Assembly: GCA_963580285.1 (NCBI GenBank)
Contig: CAUZLF010000194.1
Span: 62,001-126,000, forward strand
Reading direction: 5' to 3'
From: Lucinisca nassula
Lineage: Eukaryota; Mollusca; Bivalvia; Lucinida; Lucinidae
Length of the DNA stretch: 64,000 nt
The position numbers were made by a program, and so were the translations under genes. The notes beneath the pieces are model-generated. The model was not told the DNA's origin and made no database searches. It saw only the letters and a program-made list of their open reading frames with translations. Below, one piece after another: positions 11,385 to 21,338 of the stretch (positions are counted from its first letter, which is position 1; every line of letters starts with the position of its first letter).

Positions 11385-11840
11385 GTGTAATAACGTATTA
11401 TTTTCGATAATCCACTAGTGGATTAAATATGCAAATTAGCTAGATACGTCCTGTAACGTTACATGTACGACGTCCTTAACGACGTCGCGTTTACTAATGG
11501 CGGAATATTGACACTTTTGTAATCAGTGGTGAATTAAATGCGTTTTAATTGTCATATGATAAATAGAATCTTGCATTCGTGCTCATGTATTATTGAATTT
11601 ATTAAACTCGTTGAGGAAAGGGGATAAAATGCGTTTTTTTTAAATGTCATATGATAAATAGAATCTTGCTCTCGTGCTCATGTTTTATTGACTTTATTAA
11701 ACGCCTTGAGGAGAAGGGATAAAATGCTCGGCGAAGCACCGCATTTTATCACTTTTCCTCAACTCGCTTAATAAATTTAATAATACGTGAACACTCATGT
11801 AAGATCCTCTATGTAATCATTACGATAACACACCCGATGG
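11385..11840. mobile_element. foldback MITE (HP3)
   Basis: Long imperfect inverted arms: GTATTATTGAATTTATTAAA ... TTGAGGA on the left (in two direct copies, about 11590 and 11690) and TCCTCAACTCGCTTAATAAA on the right, closing on ATAAAATGC-loop-GCATTTTAT near 11722-11750. A related copy is at 16,095-16,385. The direct repetition of the left arm is unusual for a simple MITE. Confidence 0.65.
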
Positions 11841-11954
11841 GCTGGTGGGGGGATGGGGAACAATGTAGTTTCTTAAATGCATTTGGTATAGTGACAAAGA
11901 TCAGAGCTTATCCTTGTTTTCGCGACGGTTGTTATTGATATATACCTACAACCT

Positions 11955-12105
11955 TCCTGTATGAGCTAGCTCTTCGAGTGGTAAGTTAAGCAAAGGATAT
12001 TGCGGTAAGTACCTGGATGGGTGACCGCATTGCTGGACTACGAGGACGACCCCTGGCAAACGCTACATTGGTGGAAGCGGCGGGGTGGAATCCGTGCCAC
12101 AGGTT
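11955..12105 (+). repeat. 5S-rRNA-like SINE head
   Basis: Contains GTTAAGCA followed 17 bases later by GTAAGTACCTGGATGGGTGA and CCGC. This order and spacing resemble box A and box C of the 5S rRNA internal promoter, as in 5S-derived (SINE3-type) elements. It is followed by GACGACCCCTGGCAAACGCTAC, shared with the second copy at 12,516-12,655. Not a complete 5S gene. Confidence 0.5.
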
Positions 12106-12212
12106 TTTTTACCCTTTGGGTATGCCTAGTAAGGCATGTGTGATTTCGGGACGAAATCAAGAGATAAAGGGGTGAACTGTAACGGTATATTGATATATAC
12201 CACTTCTACAGC

Positions 12213-12515
12213 TTAGCGGCCCCCGCCCATCGGGACTTGAAGAAGTATATGGGCTGCATGATGCTTCCTCGTAGAGCTGAAACCGACCCGCATACGAGTA
12301 CTGGTAAGCCGCTTATTGGATCTAAGCCTGCCAAGGCAAAGCGGTGCGAGTCGGCCCGTTCATGCTTATAAACCCTACTGGTTTCATTGGGCGACAGGGT
12401 TTGAGATGTCATTTTTTCAATGTCTGATAAAAGTCCCACAAAATTGTAAGCAACGTCTCCAAAATGACCTTTACAGCGCTGACGGGGACGTAAACCTCAA
12501 ATCAAACAAACAAAT
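12213..12515 (+). repeat. SINE-like repeat S1
   Basis: About 300-bp unit from GCCCCCGCCCATCGGGACTTG to the ACCTCAAATCAAACAAACAAA end. Related copies at 13,928-14,233 and 15,148-15,444 (minus), diverged 15,785-15,995 (plus), and pieces at 22,152 and 25,270. The CAAA-repeat tail and lack of inverted ends favour a SINE. The short ORFs here are spurious. Confidence 0.6.
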
Positions 12516-12655
12516 CTACAGCTTGGCTATAGAAGCCGCGTCTTTTAGCGACGCGGATAGAGTGGTTGACTTTAGCAACGGATATTGCGGTTAGTACCTG
12601 GATTGATGACCGCGTTACTTGACTTCGTGAACGACCCGGCAAACGCTACATAAGT
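12516..12655 (+). repeat. second 5S-like SINE head
   Basis: GATATTGCGGTTAGTACCTGG and GATGACCGCGTTAC match the box C-like block at 12.0 kb, followed by the shared ACGACCCGGCAAACGCTAC. It follows directly on the S1 repeat tail, so the two modules may be parts of one composite SINE. Confidence 0.45.
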
Positions 12656-12981
12656 AACAAGTAATTACAATTTCGTTTTTGCAATTATGATTCTCAAAGC
12701 TCTAGATAAGGCGCTTTTGTCATCCGATAAGTACTGATTTGTTTTTGATTTCTGCATGAAAACGTATGTATTGGGTACTAATTACAAGCGCCTCGGCATT
12801 AGTGCTTCTAATGGGTATCCACTATAAATGATTAAAGAACAATAATATATTGATTTCCCTTCTAATCTGGGGATATGATTCTAGTTTTGCGTTATTTATT
12901 TTTGTCTGGCCGAGAAATACAAAAACAAAAACTTGTACATTCAAGGTTTTTAATTTAGGGCTGTACTTGTTGATTCTATTT

Positions 12982-13148
12982 ATTTTGGATAGCCGTTCGG
13001 TCATTTTGTGGGAAAGTAAATGTCCTTTTGGCTTTCTGCTTCTGTAATTTCTCATTGCCTATTGAAGTTATTTTATGTTCGTGTTTCTTTCCCTTTGGGT
13101 TGAGATAATTGTATCTATTCCTGGCCATTGCCTTCAATTCCATTTTCA
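12982..13148 (+). repeat. tail-A 3' fragment
   Basis: TTTTGGATAGCCGTTCGGTC, TTTTGTGGGAAAGTAAATGTCC and a CATTGCCTTCAATTCCATTTTC terminus match the last 170 bp of PLE-A tails. Diverged and old. Confidence 0.6.
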
Positions 13149-13167
13149 ATGGATTACTCTTTTATAT

Positions 13168-13515
13168 ACAGTCGAACTTCAATGGCTCGAACACCTTTGG
13201 GACCTCGAAAATCTGTTCAAGACAGGGGTAGTTCAAGCCACTGAGGTTGCTGTCAGGAGGCATAATAAGATACTTTTAGACATCTTTTCGGTATGCTATA
13301 ATGATAATGTATGCTATGTGTACTCATTAGAATCGCCTCATCGAGGCGATTCTAATAAGTACACACAGCATATATTTCTAAGATAAAAGAAAAATATCCT
13401 TAATTATCCCCCACTATTTCTTATGAAGAGGATTTCGCTAGGGACTCAAGAATGGGTTCGACACATCCATGGTAAACGAGCCATCAGTGTTCGAGCCAGC
13501 GATGGTCTTCTGTAA
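13168..13515 (-). mobile_element. MITE-1 copy (TA-flanked, central palindrome)
   Basis: Ends ACAGTCGAACTTCAATGGCTC and its inverted counterpart near 13,515. The centre is a long inverted repeat around GAATCGCCTCATCGAGGCGATTC. Other copies are at 14,690, 16,384 and 18,441. TIRs beginning CAGT and TA at the ends fit a Tc1/mariner-pogo-mobilised MITE. Confidence 0.7.
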
Positions 13516-13726
13516 CTTTCTTTTAATTTCATTATTTCTGGCAGTGTAACTTGCGACCAGTAATATATTTGATAATATAGAACGACATATGCAACTTATA
13601 ATATGTGACACTATGCAAATAGCTCCAAATGGTGTGTGTTTAACTATCACAGATGTACCAAAATCTGGAGCATTCGTGCTGTAGTAGTTGTGAAACTCGC
13701 CTTATAAATAACGTGTCGTGGGATCG

Positions 13727-13825
13727 ATTTTGGGCTACTCAGGACCTTCGGATGAGTCTTTGAACCGTGGTCCAGTCACCGTATTGCCTTAGCTGTGGTC
13801 GGTCGTAAAACTCAAACACAGCACC
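13727..13825 (+). repeat. SINE remnant
   Basis: GAGTCTTTGAACCGTGGTCC and the CCTTAGCTGTGGTCGG...CGTAAAACTC block recur, diverged, at 28,765-28,880. They resemble the 3' half of a mollusc SINE with a CGTAAAAC-type end. Short and old. Confidence 0.4.
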
Positions 13826-13927
13826 AAAAATCTACATGTTTCGCAGTAATAAGCAACGAATGTAAACGCCCACATCGGCGATTTTAACGTTAACTCGCCG
13901 GTGATTTGAACGGTCTACAATTGTTTG

Positions 13928-14233
13928 AATTTTGTTTGATTTGAGATTTAACGTCCCCGTAAACACTGTAAAGGTCATTTTGAAGACGTTGCTTCCAGTT
14001 TTGTGGGACTTTTACCCGACATCGAGATGAAATGACTTCTCAAGCCCTGTCGCCCAATGAAACCAATAGGGTTTATTAGCATGGATGGTCCGCCTCGCAC
14101 CGCGGTTCCTGGACAGGCTTAGATCCTCTAAGCGGTTTACCAGTACTAGTGTGCGGGCCGGCTTCAGCTCTGCGTGGAAGCACCATGCAGCCCATATATT
14201 TCTTCAAGCCCCTATGGGCGGAGGCCGACGAAC
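13928..14233 (-). repeat. SINE-like repeat S1, antisense
   Basis: Reverse-oriented S1 unit, from the TTTGTTTGATTTGAGATTTAACG end to CCCCTATGGGCGGAGGCC. It lies just past the splice donor of the exon at 14,299-14,615, hence in the predicted intron. Confidence 0.6.
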
Positions 14234-14298
14234 TGTCTACAAACCATTTTTATAATGCTAATATGATTCAGAAGGTACATTCGACATATGTATTTTAC

Positions 14299-14615
14299 CT
14301 GGTACTTTCAACCGAAGCTTGTCCATGTGTGAAAGTGTCGTAGGCGCCCAAGCAACATGACCCATGTTTAGAGCAGTCTGGATCGAAGGAACATGATCCA
14401 CAACACGTCGACTTGCCTGTGGTAATTACCCCGTCTTGTACACGAGATGGATAGCACACAGAACGATGTTGACTTGATAAAGCAGAGAACCATTGATCTT
14501 CATTAGCAGAAATAGAACTAAACGCTGCTGCTAACATCACCTGTACCAGGGCCGTCACCCAGATAGTACGGATAAACACAAGTAGCACAGTGCTAGTCAT
14601 ATCAGTTTGTATCTA
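14299..14615 (-). CDS. probable first coding exon: signal peptide plus somatomedin-B-like cysteines
   Basis: A host exon rather than a repeat. On the minus strand a pyrimidine-rich TTTTGTTTTCTCAG acceptor ends at 14616, ATG follows at 14600, and the frame stays open for 100 codons to a CAG|GTAAAA donor at 14299/14298 (phase 2). Residues 4-27 are hydrophobic with an AAA end, a plausible signal peptide. Residues about 48-90 contain CCGSCSFDPDCSKHGSCC, whose C-x-C, C-x3-C and CC spacing resembles somatomedin-B-like modules seen at the N-termini of invertebrate receptors. Later exons would lie below 14.3 kb or outside the window; I found none. A chance ORF is the alternative, but two consensus splice sites plus the cysteine pattern argue against it. 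Confidence 0.55.
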
Positions 14616-14689
14616 CTGAGAAAACAAAACAAAAACGGAATCATTTCGCAAAAAAGAAAAAAAAAATGTCGTTAGTTACTTTAGCAAAC

Positions 14690-15041
14690 TACAGTAGAAC
14701 TTCGATGACTCGAATACCGATGGCTCGTTTACCATGGATGCTTCGAACCCATTCTTAAGCCCCTAGCGAAATCCTCTACATAAGAAATAGTGGGGGATAA
14801 TTAAGGAGATTTTAGTCCTTTATCGTGCAAATGTATGTTGTGTGTACTCATTAGAATCGCCTCGATGAGGCGATTCTAATGAGTACACACAGCTTATATT
14901 TTCATTGTAGAACACCGAAAAGATGTCTAAAAGTACCCCGTTATGCTTCCTGACAGTAACCCTCAGTGACTCGATCTACCCCTGTCTCGAACAGATTTTC
15001 GAGGTTCCAAAGGTGTTCGAGCCATTGAAGTTCGACTGTAT
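14690..15041 (+). mobile_element. MITE-1 copy
   Basis: Complete: ACAGTAGAACTTCGATGACTCG at the left, TTGAAGTTCGACTGTA at the right, central palindrome around GAATCGCCTCGATGAGGCGATTC. It lies within the predicted 5'UTR intron of the 14.3-kb exon. Confidence 0.75.
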
Positions 15042-15147
15042 GTAGAGGCAGATAAGAATGTGTTTTCATATGAATGAAGAACAACCAGTAATCTGATTGG
15101 TTGAAAGTCAAATATGAGTGTGACTAAATTGATTTTTATTAGTTTGT

Positions 15148-15444
15148 TTGTTTGATTTGAGGTTTAACGTCCCCATCAACACTGTAAAGGTCATTTTGGA
15201 GACGTTGCTTCAAATTTTGTGGAACTTTTACCCGACATAGAGATGAAATGACATCTCAAGCCCTGCCGCCAAATTAAACCAATAGGGTTTATAAGCATGG
15301 GTGGGCCGACTCGCACCGCTTTGCATGGGCATGCTTAGATCCTCTAAGCGGTTTACCAGTACTCGTGCGTGGGTCGGTTTCAGCTCTGCGTGGAAGCATC
15401 ATGCAGCCCATATATTTCTTCAAGCCCCGATGGGCGGGGGCCGT
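15148..15444 (-). repeat. SINE-like repeat S1, antisense
   Basis: Same structure as the 13,928-14,233 copy, from TTTGTTTGATTTGAGGTTTAACG to CCCCGATGGGCGGGGGCC. Among the least diverged of the S1 copies. Confidence 0.6.
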
Positions 15445-15490
15445 GATTTTTATTAGCAGAACTAGGTTGTTCAAAACTAACGATGTCGTA

Positions 15491-15592
15491 ACCCAGCAGG
15501 CACAAGATGCAATTGTGACGTCACATCAACATCAACGTCAATACAACGTCATTGATTTGACGTTATAGCGACGTGTGCCTGTAGGGTAGTTA
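15491..15592. mobile_element. 100-bp mini-MITE
   Basis: Ends ACCCAGCAGGCACA and TGTGCCTGTAGGGT are inverted over about 12 of 14 bases. The inside is rich in ACGTCA/TGACGT words. No coding capacity. Confidence 0.55.
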
Positions 15593-15784
15593 ACATATCC
15601 TCAAAATTTTGATCATTTAAGATGACAATAATACCAATGTTTTTTTTGCCGAAAACTTGTGACCAGCTTGTGAGCAGTTTATGCTAATTTAATTAAAAAC
15701 AGTTCGTGGTGCTGTCCCAAGGGATATTGAAAAAGCCATGATGGTTCAATGATACATCAGTGTTCGGACCACCTGTGTCCCTGG

Positions 15785-15995
15785 CCATCGGAGCTTGAAG
15801 AAATTGATTTGGCTGCGCAGAGGTGAAACAGACCACATACGAGTACCGGTAACCAGCTTTGAAGGTCTAAGCCTGCCAAGGCATAGTGTTGCGAGTCGAA
15901 CCGTCCCTGCATAAAACACCCTATTGGTTTGCTTGGGTGGAAAGGCTTGTGATGTTAGTCATCTCAATATCGGGTCAAAATTGAAACCAACGTCT
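15785..15995 (+). repeat. diverged S1 SINE copy
   Basis: CATCGGAGCTTGAAGAAATTGATTTGGCTGC through CCTATTGGTTTGCTTGGG follows the S1 order with many substitutions. An old copy. Confidence 0.5.
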
Positions 15996-16094
15996 CAACG
16001 CGTAACAAGTCCGAGAAATGAACACACAGGTAGAAAATAGAAATATATGCCAGGACACACCACGTTAGATAGAAAATAAAAACTGGGATTTACA

Positions 16095-16385
16095 AGGGTT
16101 TACATAGAGGATCGTAAATGAGTGTTCATGTATTATTCAACTTATTAAACAGGTTGAGGAAAAGGGATATAATGAGAGGCTTTGCTGGGCAATTTATCTC
16201 TTTTCCTCAACGAGTTTAATAATTCAATAATACATGGGCACGAATGCAAGATTAATTTAACATTTAACATTTAAAACGCATTTTATTCACGATTGTTTAA
16301 CAAAAAAAATCAAGATTCCGCCTTTAGTAAACGCGACGTCGTTAGGGACGTCATACATGCAACGTTACGGGGCGAATCTAACTAC
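16095..16385. mobile_element. HP3 foldback MITE copy
   Basis: GTGTTCATGTATTATTCAAC...GGTTGAGGAAAAGGGATA and TCTTTTCCTCAACGAG...AATACATGGGCAC are inverted arms; the flank GACGTCGTTAGGGACGTC is shared with the 11.4-kb copy. The right edge meets MITE-1 at 16,384. Confidence 0.6.
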
Positions 16386-16733
16386 AGTAGAACTTCGATG
16401 GCTCGAACACCGATGGCTCGTTTACCATGGATATGTCGAACCCATTCTTGAGGCCCTAGCGAAATTCTCTACATACGAAATAGTGGGCGGTAATTAAGGA
16501 GATTTTAGTCTTTTATCTTACAAATGTATGCTGTGTGTACTCATCAGAATCGCCTCGATGAGGCGATTCTAATGAGTACACACAGCATACATTTTCATTA
16601 TAGAACACCGAAAAGAGGTCTAAAAGTATCTCGTTATGCCTCCTGACAGTTACCCCAGTGGCTCGAACTACCCCTGTCTCTAGCAGATTTTCGAGGTCCC
16701 AAAGGTGTTCCAGCCATTGAAGTTCAACTGTAA
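16384..16733 (+). mobile_element. MITE-1 copy
   Basis: Complete, from TACAGTAGAACTTCGATGGC to AAGTTCAACTGTA, with a central palindrome at about 16,523-16,592. Inserted next to HP3 sequence, which resumes after it at 16,735 (CATTTCATCCACTAGTGG), so MITE-1 landed inside an HP3 copy. Confidence 0.75.
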
Positions 16734-16784
16734 TTTGCATATTTCATCCACTAGTGGAGTACTGAGTTTATTACATGACGTTAT

Positions 16785-17065
16785 TACATTACGAAAACAC
16801 GCGTATACAAATACATTGTAAATTTTACCACGGAAAAATGAAAATTTGCAGATGAAACATTTCAATATTTTTCTTATTTCTGCTCAAAACATAAATTTTG
16901 GATACTCGTTAGAACCGCCTCGACGAGGCGGTTCTTACTAAAACCCACAATCTGTTTTTGAACAGAAATAAGAAAAATAATGTTTACCCCTGTAAACCCC
17001 AGTTTTCCTACATAAAAGTGGGGTTCGAAGGGGTCAAAATTATATAGGTATGTTTTGTGATGACA
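16785..17065. mobile_element. HP2 palindromic MITE, full length
   Basis: From TACGAAAACACGCGTATAC to ATAGGTATGTTTTGTG, with a central inverted repeat at 16,870-16,985 (CTTATTTCTGCTCAAAAC ... GAACAGAAATAAGAAA). A truncated second palindrome follows at 17,095-17,195. Confidence 0.7.
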
Positions 17066-17319
17066 TTCTCAGACGCGACGTCATATGATAAATTATATTT
17101 CTTATTTCTGCTCAAAGACATCAGTTATTTGTACTCGTTAGAACCGCCTCAATGAGGTGGATCTAGAGAAGCACATACAGCCTTTGTTTTGGATATACAT
17201 AAGAGCCCCACCAAGCGAATTTGTGTCTTCGAGCAGTCCGTCATGACAAATTTTAACTGCGCATGCCCAGCCATTCAGAAGGGCCAGGGATATGGATTTC
17301 TGTCTGAAGGTTCCTCTTG

Positions 17320-17415
17320 ATTAACTGCTTGTATGAGCGAGTAGCGAAGGTTCTGGCGAGACTGCGCGGATGGGCAGGCTCGCCTGAACCTTCGCTGCTC
17401 GCATAGGCGATAAGT
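17320..17415. repeat. inverted repeat, hairpin-forming
   Basis: TGAGCGAGTAGCGAAGGTTC ... GAACCTTCGCTGCTCGCA: arms of about 28 bp around an 18-bp loop. GC-richer than its surroundings. The flanks (17,200-17,590) show no gene. Confidence 0.6.
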
Positions 17416-17619
17416 ACCAAAATCGCTTGACGGGGCCCACTTTTTAAGATGAATATTACGCATTTTCATTTGAAAAATGGCCCAATTGGGGTTATGAAAG
17501 AATGCACGGTGTCACACCGATGTGTTATCGCAATGACCAAAATAACATACATAGTCTTGACGGGAACGTAAATCCTCACAACAAACAAATATTGACCAAA
17601 CATCATTAAGGTATATGAC

Positions 17620-17790
17620 AAGTTAAGAATTAATGGAACACAATAAAATTTGTGAAAGAACGTTTATTGTAAAGGTGTGTTTATAAGTGCGGACAAATCG
17701 ATAATACGAGCATATCAAAACATGTTGATTCTCCGCACTCATAAACACTACGCTACAATAAACACATATAATTGAAATTTCTCCGCCTGA
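17620..17790. repeat. inverted repeat, possible MITE
   Basis: GTTTATTGTAAAGGTGTGTT TATAAGTGCGGA and TCCGCACTCATAAACACTACGCTACAATAAAC form imperfect inverted arms around a central AT-rich loop. Element ends are not clear. Confidence 0.5.
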
Positions 17791-17844
17791 GACACCTTGA
17801 CATCCCCCAAAAATGGTATGCCCGTAAATGTCCGCCTTTATTCC

Positions 17845-18130
17845 TGACCCCCATTTTTTATATAGTAAAACTGGGATTTACATGGGAAAATCTTATTTTT
17901 CTTATTTCTGCTCAAAATATAGATTGTGGGTACTCGTTAGAACCGTTCTAACAAGTACCCACAATCTATCTTAGAGCAGAAATAAGGGGTGGCTCAAACT
18001 GGTACCTAAAATGTTTATTGGAGCAGAAATAAAAGAAAAAAAAACACAATATTTGCATCTTAAACTTTTTCTGGCGCTTTTTCGGTGGTAGAGTTTACAA
18101 TGTATTAGTATATGCATGTTTTCGTAGTGC
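17845..18130. mobile_element. HP2 MITE with shortened centre
   Basis: The palindrome lacks the usual CCTCGATGAGG tip: GTTAGAACCGTTCTAAC meets directly. A second GAGCAGAAATAA block is duplicated at about 18,023. Ends at ATATGCATGTTTTCGTAGTG. Confidence 0.6.
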
Positions 18131-18138
18131 TTTTGTAT

Positions 18139-18351
18139 TTAACCCTTGTCCTGCTGAATATTTATATATGCCACACCCACTACCAATTATCAACCAATCA
18201 GATTACTTGATGCAAATTATTGCAACAAATTCACAATCTGAACGGCAAACAATGTAGATCCTGATCAGATGGCTTCGTTAGAAGCGATCTGATCTGGATC
18301 TACATTGTTTCAAAGATCAGACATATCCGGGATTAGCAGGACAAGGGTTAA
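18139..18351. mobile_element. piggyBac-type MITE
   Basis: TTAA at both edges (18,139-18,142 and 18,348-18,351), then TIRs CCCTTGTCCTGCTGA and its complement. Inside lies a 60-bp inverted repeat around AACAATGTAGATCCTGATC. Exact TTAA duplication and CCC-starting TIRs are the piggyBac hallmarks. No transposase. Confidence 0.8.
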
Positions 18352-18440
18352 TAAATTTTAGGATGAGTCTCTGCAGTCAATGTGTACATGTTGATCGCGT
18401 TCATTTAGATGCTGTTTGTGCCAAAGATACAATGAAATAC

Positions 18441-19257
18441 TTGAGAACTTCGATGGCTCGAACACCGATGGCTCGTTTACCATGTCTGAGTCGAACCCGT
18501 TCTAGAGTCCCTAGGGAATTTCTGTACGTAGGAAATAGGGCGAGTAAAAATTAGGATATTTTCGTCTTTTATCTTGCAAATGTATGCTGTGTGTACTCAT
18601 TAGAATCGCCTCGATGAGGCGATTCTAATGAGTACACACAGCATACATTTTTCACAAGACAAAAGTGCCCAGCGGGGCACGTATACCCCCGGCCAGTGCC
18701 ATCACCTCAGCTGAAACAAGAACTACAAAGGGAAATAACTCTAAAAGGCCTGACCCCTTGGCCCTTATTTTCTTTCCCACAATACAACTAGTCATACTGA
18801 TCATGTTTGCAAAATTTCAAGTTTCTATGTACAGTAGTTATTGAGAAATCTTTGACACAAAATAAAAATATACACTATTAAACAGCAAGAACTACAAAGG
18901 GAAATAACTCTAAAAGGCCTGACCTCTTGGCCCTTATTTTCTTTCCCACAATACAAGTAGTCATACTGATCATGTGTGCAAAATTTCAAGTTTCTATGTG
19001 AAGCAGTTCCTGAGATATCTTTGACACAAAATAAATGTTTACGGACACACAGACAGACAGACAGACGGAAAAGACAAAAACTATAATATCCCATTGCATA
19101 CTTCGTATGCTGGGGGTATAATTATAGAACACAGAAAAAATGTCCTAAAGTGTGTCGTTATGACTCCCTGCATTAGCCCTCAGTGGCTCGAACTACCCCT
19201 ATCTCGAACAGATTTCATGGTCCCAGAGGTGTTCGAGCCATTGAAGTTCGACTGTAC
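18441..19257 (+). mobile_element. MITE-1 copy split by a later insertion
   Basis: Left part 18,441-18,655 and right part 19,113-19,257 rejoin to the MITE-1 consensus. The palindrome at 18,578-18,650 is perfect: 35-bp arms and a GAT loop. The left TIR has lost its CAGT start (TTGAGAACTTCGATGG). Confidence 0.7.
18656..19112 (-). mobile_element. two-unit tandem-core element inside MITE-1
   Basis: Two direct units of about 180 bp (GGGAAATAACTCTAAAAGGCC ... TTTGACACAAAATAAA), a GACAGACAGACAGACGG run, and ends GTATACCCCCGGC / GCTGGGGGTATAA that are inverted. Same architecture as the other CGTCC-bearing elements, seen here in reverse. Confidence 0.6.
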
Positions 19258-19701
19258 CTACTTTGTACTTGGGACAGTTGCAAATGTCTGTACTCAGACT
19301 ATTAGGTACCCTCAAATGGCAAGTTACTAATTACTTGCTTTTACATTACGCAAACACGCCAATACAAATACATTGCCACTTTTATCGCCGAAAAAATGAA
19401 GATTTTAAGATGAAAAATTGTGATATTTTTCTTATGTCTGCACAAAATATAGATTGTGTGTACTCGTTAGAACCGCCTCATCAAGGCGGTTCTAACGAAT
19501 ACTCACAATCTATATTTTAGAGCAGAAATAAGAAAAATAAGGTTTACCCTTGTACACCCCAGTTTTACTATATAAAATGGGGTTCAAGGGGGTCAAAATT
19601 ATATAGGCATGTTTTCGTGATACCTACTTTGTACTTGGTACAGTTGCTAATTTCTGTACTCTGACTATTAGGTACCCTCAAATGGCAAGTTATTAATTAC
19701 T
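19257..19701. repeat. tandem unit: 83-bp flank plus HP2 MITE, repeated
   Basis: TACCTACTTTGTACTTGG...TTAATTACT occurs at 19,257-19,341 and again at 19,620-19,701 on either side of a complete HP2 element. The second flank runs straight into the assembly gap. The unit length is about 363 bp. Confidence 0.7.
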
Positions 19702-19724
19702 NNNNNNNNNNNNNNNNNNNNNNN
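19702..19724. other. assembly gap of 23 N
   Basis: Twenty-three undetermined bases. The left side ends at a tandem-unit boundary; the right side resumes in unrelated sequence shortly before a PLE-A RT. The gap length is probably not the true distance. Confidence 0.99.
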
Positions 19725-19767
19725 GAGGAAAATAATGTATAACCTTATAAAATAGAAGTAAAGGCTA

Positions 19768-21338
19768 AGAAGTTTGTTTTGGCCCCTGCAGACAAGGCCG
19801 CTAACAACGTCGTCGTTGTGTGACGGCTCCACTATGTTAACACGCTTAAGCAGGAGCTTGGTGGTACTAAGGCCTATGAACTTCAGCCTTTGGCTGAAGA
19901 GAGAGCTATAGTAGATAAACATGTTTGTCTTTCAGCCACCAAGTTTGCTGTGTGTGTTAACGAAGGCCAAGACAAGCTTCCTACGCTATACTGGTTACCA
20001 AAACTTCATAAAAAACCTTACAAAGCACGGTTTATTGCCAATTCTAGTTCTTGCACTACCACTGAACTTTCTAAATTATTAACTTCCTGTCTTACTGCTA
20101 TTAAAACGCATGTAATTAAATATTGTGATAAAGTCTTTGAAAGATCAGGAAGAAATCTGTTTTGGTCTATAAAAAATTCGAATGAGGTTTTAAATAAATT
20201 GAAATCTAGACAGTTTCGTGCTTCTAGTCTGTCTACCTTCGATTTTTCCACTCTTTACACTACACTTCCTCATAATCTTATAAAAGAAAAGCTTAATGAT
20301 TTAATTGAATGGGCTTTTCACAGAGAAGATTCTCTCTATCTTGCATGTAATGTCAGAAATGCATTTTTCACTTCTAAAGAGCATAAGAATTATACACTTT
20401 GGTCATGTCAGAAAGTGTGTGATGCCCTCACCTTTCTACTTGACAATATTTATATTGACAATATTTATATTAGATTCGGTACTAAGTTATTTAGACAAGT
20501 TGTGGGTATTCCGATGGGTACTAATTGCGCACCTCTTGTGGCTGATCTGTTCTTGTATTGTTATGAAAGAGACTTCATTTCGTCGCTTTACATTGATAAC
20601 CAATCTGAAATTATTGAAGCTTTTAGCTCTACTTCTAGATATTTAGATGATTTATTAAATATTGATAATACCTATTTTGATGGTTTGATCAGTCAGATTT
20701 ACCCCCTAGAACTTCAGTTAAATAAAGCAAATTCTTCTGATACCGAGGCCCCGTTTTTGGATTTACATCTATCTATTGTAGATGGATTTGTTTCGTGCAA
20801 AATTTATGATAAACGCGATGACTTTGATTTTGAGATTGTAAATTTTCCTTTTTTGGATGGTGATGTTCCTCGTGCGCCATCCTATGGCGTTTATATTTCG
20901 CAATTAATTCGATTTGCTAGAGTGTGTAGTCATGTAATTGACTTCAACACTCGTAATAAATTATTAACGGCTAAACTTCTTAATCAGGGTTATCGGTACC
21001 ATAAACTACGCAAAGCCTTTTCAAAATTTTATAGACGCCATTCTGATTTAATTTCAAAATTCAATATTGGACTTAAATCTCTTCTGCAACAAGGTCTATC
21101 GGAACCCGAATTTTATGGTGACTTAGTATATAAATTCAGAAAAATATATAACCGCAATGACTTCAGCACCCAATTTCGTAAAATCATTCTTCGATATAAA
21201 AAGATTGGGTACAACATGGATATTATAAGACAGACTGCATGCATGGTAGTTAACCCAATCACGGTTGGCAACTTTGCTTCCCTCTTTAATTGCACGCCGG
21301 TGGGTCAGGCCTCAGATTCTATGACGGCTCCAACGTAA
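19768..21338 (+). pseudogene. PLE-A RT with in-frame UGA, otherwise open
   Basis: Starts in the linker at KKFVLAPAD. The frame is open to TGA at 19,821-19,823, then open for a further 504 codons to the stop after SMTAPT at 21,338. The 482-aa product from the Met at 19,890 carries PTLYWLPKLHKKPYKARF, the D of STFDFSTLYTTLP (motif A, about residue 118), VGIPMGTNCAPLVADL (B, about 206-221) and RYLDDLL (C, catalytic DD about 253-254). A 15-bp duplication gives DNIYIDNIYI just before motif B. The sequence upstream of the linker is missing. Intact RT motifs make this one of the youngest copies. PLE RTs copy their RNA at a nicked target; this copy lacks its N-terminal part. Confidence 0.9.

Noticed and set aside
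12000..12060. genuine 5S rRNA gene
   Set aside because: Only box A- and box C-like segments match; the 5' and 3' helices of 5S are absent.
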